Below, one piece after another: positions 56,541 through 64,000 of a DNA stretch of 64,000 bases (position 1 is its first letter; every line of letters starts with the position of its first letter). The notes beneath the pieces are model-generated. The model was not told where the DNA came from. It searched no databases and saw nothing but the letters and a program-made list of their open reading frames with translations. The stretch lies in NCBI GenBank assembly GCA_036245525.1, contig BTPG01000004.1, positions 50,875,758 through 50,939,757 on the forward strand, written 5' to 3'. The translations under genes were made by a program, and so were the position numbers. This stretch comes from Semisulcospira habei (taxonomy: Eukaryota; Mollusca; Gastropoda; Semisulcospiridae).

Positions 56541-57492
56541 CTAATCGTTGCGTCCGCGTCTGAAGGACAGCATCTGGCGCAGCGACATCAGTCTGTTGTA
56601 GAGGACCCTATATCTGCCATTCTTATCGGCGTCGTCGTCCCTCCTGAAGTCACCCCAATAGTTCGCCTTGAAGGGCACCGGATAAGGGTTTTGGTAGTAT
56701 CCAGTGTTTGGGGTCGGGTAGCTTTGCTGCGGTGGGTCAATGTAGCTTCCTGAAGCGGGAAGGGCCGCCGCGTTAGGATCGGGCACAGCAATGGGTGGAG
56801 GTGGTGTTGCAGGATAGGTTATTGGTGGAGGCGGTTTAACCGGAAAGAGTGCTGGAGGCGGTGGAGGGGGGTCACTTGCCGAGGATGGGGGTTCGGCTGG
56901 ATAAGGCGGATAACCACTCGAGGGCGGAGGGGGTTGCGCTGGGTAACCACTTGACGGGATCAGCGGCTCTACAACATAACTCCCAATTGGTGGAGAGGGC
57001 TCTGTTCCATAACTCCCTGCGGGTGGGGAGGGATATGATGGATAACTGCCAGTAGGTGGGGAGGGATCTGATGGATAACTGCCAGTTGGTGGGGAGGGAT
57101 ATGATGGATAACTGCCGGTAGGTGGGGAGGGATCTGATGGATAACTGCCAGTAGGTGGGGAGGGATTTGATGGATAACTGCCAGTAGGTGGGGAGGGATC
57201 TGATGGATAACTTCCAGTAGGTGGGGAAGGATCTGATGGATAACTGCTAGTAGGTGGGGAGGGATCTGATGGAAGACTGCCAGTTAGTGGAAGGGCCTGT
57301 GCAGGCCGCGGAAAGAGTTGTGTGGGGTTCGTGCTCGCTGGAGTGGAAACCTCAAATAATGGTTTGCTGCTCGTCGGAGCCGGAGAGATGACAATAGGAT
57401 CAGTGTCTATTTGGATTCTAGATGGCGGGGGATTAATTCCAACAGAATTATGTGCACTTGGAACATCCTTAACAAACCGCGGGGTTGTAAGC
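56541..57492 (-). CDS. Terminal exon of a proline-rich tandem-repeat protein
   Basis: The minus-strand frame is open for 952 nt from an acceptor (TTTTTTCCAG) at 57493-57502 to TAG at 56541. It has no ATG in its first two-thirds, so the start must be in an upstream exon not found here. The order is a Ser/Thr/Pro-rich lead; eight or nine 11-residue repeats SYPSDPSPPTG; a looser Pro/Gly/Tyr region with PPPP runs (SSGYPPYPAEPPSS); and a charged, non-repetitive end (NYWGDFRRDDDADKNGRYRV, then NRLMSLRQMLSFRRGRND). Such compositions occur in secreted matrix or adhesive proteins and in disordered scaffold proteins. I do not recognise the family. No signal peptide can be judged without exon 1. Confidence 0.75.
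56999..57300 (-). repeat. 33-bp coding minisatellite
   Basis: Nine units of GGTGGGGAGGGATCTGATGG plus ATAACTGCCAGTA (plus-strand reading), 33 bp each, in frame with the proline-rich exon. Most changes are silent or exchange D/Y/N at one position. Confidence 0.92.
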
Positions 57493-57587
57493 CTGGAAAA
57501 AAGGAAAAAAATGGAAACGTGACCGTCGCTACTCTATGGTGTAACACGGCACTAGTGACGGATGGTATAATTCCATTTGGAAACATG

Positions 57588-57679
57588 GTAACCCTTTGCG
57601 TGTCGCTGGCGGGTCTTGTCGCGATGATTCCTATGCGAATCATCACGACAAAAACCGATATCGACACGCAAAGGGTTAA
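57588..57679. mobile_element. Family F palindrome
   Basis: TAACCCTTTGCGTGTCGCTG opposed to GATATCGACACGCAAAGGGT, ending TTAA. Inner arms CGCGATGATTCC and its near complement. Second copy of the 18451-18542 family, with a diverged outer part. Confidence 0.82.
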
Positions 57680-57787
57680 GCAAAACAGCTGACATCCGAC
57701 GCTTTTGGCTTTGCGTTTACATGATAATGAGAAAGTAAATGTTCTGCAGGCTCAAGAACAGTTATTCATCTTGCAGAAGACGGCAAT

Positions 57788-57789
<2 letters not shown>

Positions 57790-57876
<87 letters not shown>
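57790..57876. repeat. (CA)n microsatellite
   Basis: About 43 CA units upstream of the LINE. Confidence 0.98.
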
Positions 57877-57879
<3 letters not shown>

Positions 57880-57990
57880 AAGAGGTGAGTTGTGCTCACG
57901 ATCGACGTCACACAGTTGAAGAGCGGCTGTGCACATTTTTAGCATTTTGCAACATAATTACTTAATGAGTGACTTTAGAACAACGACAGG

Positions 57991-58917
57991 GTGATTCAGC
58001 TCATCATGCCGATCAGTTCGGTAGCTTTTCGTGCCATTTGCGGTACCTTTTACTGGACTTTTCATAACTTCATGGCTCGCAAAGCACAGAGGAAGGCAGC
58101 CCTACGTTACCGCACTGTCAGTGTCAGCGGACCGGTGGCAGTCATTCTCGTGTTTTTGGTCGGCTTTCTGCTCCGGTGTGGCGATGTCGAAGCGAACCCA
58201 GGCCCACCGAAACGACAGACTCTTTTGACAGGCCAGGGGAACCAAGACAACCAGTCGCCCGGGGGTCAGGCAAACGCAGTGTCTGAGCCGACCATCGCTG
58301 ATGTGTTTAAAATGTTGAATGTGATGGACAAAAAGATGGACAGTATGAAAGCTACAATGCAGGAGCAGATGGACAAAATTCAGAGTGACTTTACTGCGGT
58401 GATGAAAGAAAACAAAGAGTTGAAGGAGAAAGTTACGCAGCTGGAGGATAAGCTGGAGGATTTGGAGGGGCGGAGCAGACGCAAGAATCTGATCTTTCAC
58501 GGAATCCCCCACCCCCAGGGGCGCTCAGAGACTTGGGCGGACTGTGAGAAAGCTGTCAAGTCAATGTTGAAGGACGAGATGGGCATAGAGGAGGAGATCG
58601 AGGTGGAGCGTGCCCATCGTCTGAAGGGGGGCAAGGCGCCCCACCCCATCATCGTGTGCTTCAACAAGTACAAAGACAAGGAGCGGATCCTGTTTGAGCG
58701 AAGAACGCTGAAGGAGAACAAGTCCCGGGTCTACATCTCTGAGGACTTCACCCCTCGGGTGAGAGACGTGCGCCGCAAGCTGCTACCCTTCCTCAAGGAG
58801 GCCAAGCAGGCGGGGAAGAAGGCCTTCCTCCGCTTCGACTCCCTCGTTGTTGAGGGAAAGACCCACGCATACGACGCTGCTACCCAGAGGCCAGTGGAGC
58901 GCAGGGGGCAGAAATGA
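57991..58917 (+). CDS. LINE ORF1 protein with N-terminal 2A-like sequence
   Basis: 308 codons from the ATG at 57991 (an ATG at 58006 is an alternative). Residues about 49-72 hold a hydrophobic stretch ending LLRCGDVEANPGP, matching the 2A consensus D-V/I-E-x-N-P-G-P; ribosome skipping would fall between G71 and P72. A coiled coil follows (about 100-160, DKKMDSMKATMQEQMDKIQ ... KELKEKVTQLEDKLEDLE), then an L1-ORF1-like RNA-binding core (RRKNLIFHGIP ... VERAHRLKG ... YISEDFTPRVRDVRRKLLP). It would bind element RNA as a nucleic-acid chaperone. 2A-like sequences at ORF1 N termini are known in several APE-type LINEs of invertebrates; activity here is inferred. Confidence 0.88.
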   Translation: MIQLIMPISSVAFRAICGTFYWTFHNFMARKAQRKAALRYRTVSVSGPVAVILVFLVGFLLRCGDVEANPGPPKRQTLLTGQGNQDNQSPGGQANAVSEPTIADVFKMLNVMDKKMDSMKATMQEQMDKIQSDFTAVMKENKELKEKVTQLEDKLEDLEGRSRRKNLIFHGIPHPQGRSETWADCEKAVKSMLKDEMGIEEEIEVERAHRLKGGKAPHPIIVCFNKYKDKERILFERRTLKENKSRVYISEDFTPRVRDVRRKLLPFLKEAKQAGKKAFLRFDSLVVEGKTHAYDAATQRPVERRGQK

Positions 58918-59106
58918 GGGGCAGGCCGGCATGTTGACCCAGCAACCAGGAGAAGACAGCCCGTCCCTCATTCAGACCCCCAGGGCCCCCACCATGTGTC
59001 TTCAAAGGACGACTTACCTGCACACACATGCGCTCAAGTGCCCATACTCAAACCCACACCCGCACACTGTGATGATGAAAGTGGTAGTGATGAAAGTGGT
59101 AGCTCT

Positions 59107-62100
59107 ATGTTTCGCATCATGGCATGGAATATCCAAGGTCTTGCAAATAAGCTGAAAAGTGTTTCTTTTAGGCAGTTCTGTGAAAAGTGTCAAATTTTTG
59201 CATTTTCAGAGATCTGGTCGTGTAAGCAAAATGTTATAGAGGATACCTTTCCAGAGTATCAGGTGTTTTTTTTCACCACGTACACAAAAGTTAAAAGGGG
59301 GCGTGGCCGTGTGTGTACATAAATCTATAGCCTGTCATGTGTTGCGTTTAATGCAGGCAGCTGAGGATATTGTGTTTCTAAAGATCGGTAAGTCTGTTTT
59401 GAATTCTGCATCTGATGTTTTGGCAGCATTTGTGTATGTGGCTCCAGAGCGTTCTGTTGTATATGGTGAAGATAACGTTGATGGTTTTGAAGTGTTAGAA
59501 AACTACATGTCTCAAGTGTTACGTGCTCACCCTGAGCTGCCTTGGCTATTATGTGGCGATTTTAACGCCCGCACTGCCGTTCTGTCTGATACTGATTTTA
59601 TTGATGACAATACACACGTGCAGCCTTTAATGGAATTAACAGATCTGCTAGAGGATGTACCACAAAGTCCACGGAGGTCAAAAGATATTGGTGTAAACAG
59701 TTTTGGTCGGAAACTGATAGAACTATGTCAAGAGTACTGTTTGTTTATTGTCAATGGCAGAACGAAAGGTGACAGTGAGGGAGAAATTACGTGCGTGGCC
59801 AACAGAGGCAAAAGTGTGGTGGACTACTGTATTTGCTCTAAATCCGTGTTTGACCTAGTGTCCGATATGTTTGTTGCTAACAGGTGTGAGTCAGACCATT
59901 TCCCCATTGTAACCACGTTTACTTCTAATCAGTCTGTTTATTCATGTGATGATGATGATTTAAATGATGATATAATACTAGAGGAAGGGGTTAAATTTGT
60001 TTGGAAAGAAAACTACGCTGAATCCTTTTGTGCATACATTGAAGATAACCAGGAGACTCAGTTTCAACACTTTTCATCAGCGCTTGACTCGAGTGTAGAA
60101 GAAGGGTCGGCCTGTTTTGTAGCATTCATTCAGAAGGCGGCTGACAAAATGAGGTCAGGTAAGAAGGTAGGTGAATCCCGTGCACAGCCGCCGTGGTGGG
60201 ACTCGGACTGCGAGTTAGCAAAACAAAACAAGTACATACAGTTGAAGCAGTTCAGACACACAAACACACATGACGACTTAGGGAAGTATCTTGACATGAA
60301 GAAAGAATTTAAGAAGTTGTGTAAAACAAAACAAGTAGAGTACAACGCACGGGTTTTGAATGAGCTCAACGATGCATGTAATGATGCAAACTCAAGAACA
60401 TTTTGGCAAAAAATAAAGTCTCTGACTGGCGTTAAAAAGTTGTGTTCTGATGTCATTTCACCACGCGTGTGGTATGATTATTTTCGTAATTTGCTAAATG
60501 TGGATCAGAATGTTGATGATTCAGGGTTCAGCAGACAGGCCGAGGGTGTTTTGAATGACCATATATCTGATGATTGTGATGGTTGTCATAATGCAAAATT
60601 TGGCGAGGAAATCACGCAGGATGAAATTCGCAGTGCTATTAATAGCATGAAGAAAGGGAAAGCATCAGGCCCTGATGGCTTGCCCACTGACCTTTTTCAT
60701 CATGCAGGTGAGATCCTTGTGAAATTTCTGCATCCTTTGTTCAATCGTGTGTTTCAAAGTGCGGAATACCCTGAAAGCTGGACCATGGCTGTGATATTTC
60801 CACTACACAAAAAGGGTAACCCTAGAAATGTTGACAACTACAGAGGAATTTCTCTTCTGAACGTTATCAGTAAATTGTACAGTTGTGTCATTAACAACAG
60901 GTTGGTGCGTTTTTGTGAAGAGAATGATTGTATTCCTGAGGCTCAAGCTGGCTTCCGTAAAGGGTACAGTACTATAGACAACATTTTTTGCTTACAGGCA
61001 CTAGTGCAAAAGTATCTTAGCAAGCAGGGTGGCCGTTTTTACACCATGTACGTAGATTTTTCTAAAGCTTACGACAGTGTGCACAGGACAAAACTGTTGT
61101 ATCTCTTGTTACGTAAAGGAGTTCATGGAAAGTTGCTTCAGACACTTGAGAGTATGTACAAACATGTAAAAGCTGCTGTAAGGGTTGGAACCAAAGTTAC
61201 CGACTACTTTGATTGCATGTCAGGGGTGCGACAAGGTTGTGTGTTGAGCCCACTGCTGTTTTCTATCTTTCTTTCAGAATTTGAGACAGAAATATCATCG
61301 TGCGGTGCACGTGGCATTGATATTTTTGCAGACCCACTGGGTATTTTCCTTCTTATGTATGCTGATGATATAGCCATTGTCTCTGACTCTGTAGCAGATC
61401 TCCAAAAGAAAATTAATTGTTTAGAAAAATACTGTAAAAAATGGGGTCTCACTGTGAACATGGACAAGACAAAAGTGGTGGTCTTCAAAAATGGAGGTTT
61501 TGTGAAAAATTGTGAAAAATGGTTTTATGCTGACAAGCAGATTCAAGTCGAGTCCAGTTATACTTACCTTGGTGTGATATTTTCCTCTACTCTGAACTGG
61601 GCTAGATGTGTAGAAAACTTAGCTGGAAAAGCCAGGAGAGCAGTTGCAGGTATCAAAAGACTATACTTCAAATTACAAAACTTGCCAGCTGACACTGTTT
61701 TTCACATTTTTGATGTCAAGATTAAACCAATTGTGCTATACGGGTCAGAGGTTTGGGGTTTCCAGAGACATGATGTAATTGAGCAGGTTCATATAAAGGT
61801 TTGTAAAATGGTCCTTGGTGTTGGAAGAGATGTAAAAAACAATATTGTGCTGGGTGAGTGTGGAAGATTCCCTATGTATATTGATGCCTATGTTCGAATG
61901 GTGAAGTACTGGTGCAGACTTCTTACCATGTCAGAAAACAGATACCCAAGACAGTGTTACACGATGTTATGTATGCATGATGCTTCAGGTAGATCGAACT
62001 GGGCTACGCAAATAAAGACTCTATTGTGTATGCACGGGTTTGGGTATGTATGGGAAATGCAGTCAGTTGGAAACACTCCTCTGTTCATTCAGATATTCAA

Positions 62101-62524
62101 AGATCGGCTGATGGATTGTTTCCGACAGGACTGGCATGCATCCCTTTCCTCAAACACAGAATACTGCCATTATCACCCAGAAATACTTAGAGCCAGTTAC
62201 ATAGGGCAGCTGAACTCTTGTGAACTCAGGCGGGCAATATGTTTACTTAGATGTAACCGTTTACCTTTAAACGGAGTATCCAGATTTGGAAAACTCATCA
62301 CTAATCCAGAATGTAATTCATGTGATTGGCATAAGGATGAAGATTTGTGTCACTTTCTGTTCAAGTGTCCAAAATATGCCCCTTTACGTAAAAAGTACAT
62401 TCCACTGTTTTACTACAGATTCCCATCCGATCTTAAAGTTCAGCTGCTGTGTGGAAACCTACATGATAAACTGGTTTTTAAAGTTGCTATGTATATTTCA
62501 GGTTGCCTTAAATTAAGGAATTAG
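59107..62524 (+). pseudogene. LINE ORF2 (endonuclease and reverse transcriptase), one frameshift
   Basis: The endonuclease begins MFRIMAWNIQGLANKL at 59107 (a longer frame opens at 58996). A one-base loss in the G run at about 59297-59302 shifts the frame; translation resumes AVCVHKSIA at 59303 and runs 1073 codons. Numbering from 59303: LLCGDFNA (about 79-86) and SDHFPIVTTF belong to the APE domain. The reverse transcriptase follows with FPLHKKGNPRNVDNYRGIS, QAGFRKGYSTIDNIF, VDFSKAYDSVH (D585), SGVRQGCVLSPLLF and the YADD box (686-689). A C-terminal Cys/His motif starts CNSC (C1004, C1007) and ends CHFLFKC. All catalytic residues I can check are present. The break may be a real mutation or a homopolymer read error. 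Confidence 0.9.
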
Positions 62525-62682
62525 AGGGATTTGCTTTGAACTTTTCATGTTTTTTTTTGTTTATTTATGTGCGCTGATGTAATGCTATATGAGTGTGTTT
62601 TACAACCACCTTCCTGTATTTTCTGGTTGTAAATTGTATTTTGTGTTCATATGGGCCTGATGGCCTGCAAAAACTGAAATAA

Positions 62683-62715
<33 letters not shown>

Positions 62716-62734
62716 ACACACACACACACACACA

Positions 62735-62735
62735 T

Positions 62736-62788
<53 letters not shown>
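62735..62788. repeat. (GA)n microsatellite
   Basis: Preceded by a short CA tract after the LINE tail. Confidence 0.96.
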
Positions 62789-62791
<3 letters not shown>

Positions 62792-62794
62792 CGA

Positions 62795-62925
62795 TGATGA
62801 TGATGATGAAACGTTTTACTGATGTACAGGATAAAGTTTTAGGCGAAACGCCTCTCTTACAAACTGTCCTGTTAGAAAATAAACATTAAACATTAACAGC
62901 AAAGAGCCAGAGAAACCCAATAAAT
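62795..62925 (-). mobile_element. LINE or SINE 3' tail, minus strand
   Basis: The minus strand reads TTAATGTTTAATGTTTATTT, AGAGGCGTTTCGCCT, CCTGTACATCAGTAAAACGT and then an (ATC)n tail. The element body is absent. Confidence 0.55.
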
Positions 62926-63084
62926 CGAAACATCATGAAGAAATAAACTGAAAAAAATACTATGCAAAAGCAATGCAAATAATGAGCACACATCATATCA
63001 AAAACAGCGAATATATATATTTTTTTTTAAACTAAGAGAGAGAGAGAGAGAGAGTGTCGACTTCAAAGTCTGTGGTGGCGGCGG

Positions 63085-63178
63085 TTATCCACAGTGCGCC
63101 GACGTAAGTCGCGGTTGGCCCGCGCACATTCCGGCCCACTGCGGCTGACGTCGGCCCGACTGCTTTTTGCGCTTGGTG
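63085..63178. mobile_element. Family D palindrome, diverged
   Basis: GCCGACGTAAGTCGCGGTTG opposed to GGCTGACGTCGGCCCGACTG, ending TTTTTGCGCTTGG. Confidence 0.7.
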
Positions 63179-63411
63179 CCTGGAATTGTTATATACGTAC
63201 TGTAGTCTGCGTGGAGTTGTGCTGTAGACCAAGCCGCCACAAGCGAGCACATCGCCATCAATGGTCAGGTGGCCCTTAAAGTCTATCTGGATGGACGTTA
63301 CCACCTGCACACAGACAATAAGTGTGGACCTTACTGATGTCTCGAGGCGATAAAATCGCTCGTTACAAAAGACGAGGATTAATTTCCCAAGTTCAAATGT
63401 ACTAAAACACG

Positions 63412-63584
63412 TGGCGGTCGTGCCTTCTCCCATCTTGGACCCCGCCACTTGGAACAGCCTCCTGGCCCCTGTCCGGCGTAACTGTCAAATGCCTCTTATC
63501 TCCTTCAAATGACTTCTCAAAACCCACCTCTACAACACTGCCTTTTACTAGTCCATTTCCCCATGTACAGTTAATCACCACTAT

Positions 63585-63675
<91 letters not shown>

Positions 63676-63768
63676 GTGCGTTGTGTGCGTGAGTGTGTGC
63701 GTGTGTGGTGTGTGTGTGCATGCTGCGTGTATGTGAAGTGTGTGTGTATGTGAGTGTGTGTCGGTGTG

Positions 63769-63800
<32 letters not shown>

Positions 63801-63813
63801 TATGTGTGTGTGC

Positions 63814-63844
<31 letters not shown>

Positions 63845-63855
63845 CATGGTGTGTG

Positions 63856-63918
<63 letters not shown>

Positions 63919-64000
63919 GTGTTAGCTCTTAGTTTTTTTCTCTGAAACAGCGCTTAGAACTACTCTTAGAATAAGCGCTTAACAAACCTCTGTTATTATT
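63412..64000 (+). pseudogene. LINE 3' end interrupted by TG expansion, runs off the window
   Basis: Frames give LDPATWNSLLAPVRRNC, then LLKTHLYNTAFY and a stop near 63548, the C-terminal pattern of L2/CR1-group elements. After the TG tract the 3' UTR resumes with AGCGCTTAGAACTAC, AATAAGCGCTTAACAAACC and TTATTATT at the window edge. Confidence 0.75.
63588..63917. repeat. (TG)n and TG-variant microsatellite
   Basis: About 330 bp of TG with TGCG and TGCA variants, within the 3' UTR of the LINE fragment. Confidence 0.98.

Larger units (their letters stand above)
57980..62714 (+). mobile_element. Nearly full-length APE-type LINE with 2A-like motif
   Basis: Two open reading frames in the usual order, then a 3' UTR with GGGCCTGATGGCC (a small hairpin), CTGAAATAAATTTATTATT and an (ATT)n tail. 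The 3' structure and endonuclease plus reverse transcriptase layout fit the CR1/L2 group, but clade assignment needs a tree. No clear target duplication was found because both sides are simple repeats. Confidence 0.92.

Overview
The window looks like nuclear DNA of an animal, most likely a marine mollusc or another lophotrochozoan. Its genes are intron-split with GT/AG junctions, two of them match animal-wide nuclear families (a CSKMT/METTL12-like methyltransferase and NEPRO), and most of the rest is dispersed repeats: tRNA-derived SINEs, APE-type LINEs, TTAA-bounded palindromic MITEs and long dinucleotide tracts. The species cannot be named from the sequence alone.

Layout. 0.8-4.4 kb: a plus-strand gene encoding a zinc-finger, tyrosine-recombinase (Crypton-like) and Myb/SANT-like protein, with a probable upstream exon. 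4.4-9.7 kb: MITEs, SINE pieces and microsatellites. 9.88-17.03 kb: a 47-bp minisatellite of about 140 copies, interrupted by one SINE. 17-39.6 kb: no convincing gene; at least ten dispersed repeat families, a nested LTR-like element (35.9-38.5 kb) inside an inverted repeat, and a 949-bp retroposed insertion inside an older repeat. 39.7-42.4 kb: three decayed LINE 3' ends. 43.18-43.83 kb: the main exon of the CSKMT-like gene (+). 44.33-54.35 kb: a nine-exon minus-strand NEPRO gene, assembled here from phase-compatible splice sites, convergent with the CSKMT-like gene and carrying a LINE, a SINE and several MITEs in its introns. 56.54-57.49 kb: a minus-strand terminal exon of an unrecognised proline-rich protein with 33-bp tandem repeats. 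57.99-62.71 kb: a nearly intact LINE whose ORF1 carries a 2A-like ribosome-skipping motif and whose ORF2 is broken by one frameshift. 62.8-64 kb: more LINE tails, a palindrome and long TG repeats.

The genes do not form a pathway. Predicted roles are mitochondrial protein-lysine methylation (CSKMT-like) and nucleolar RNA processing (NEPRO); the recombinase-related gene is either a transposon or a transposon-derived gene. The feature that dominates the window is a set of TTAA-flanked self-complementary elements that share short termini (TTAACYCATT or TTAACCCTTT) but have unrelated palindromic cores.
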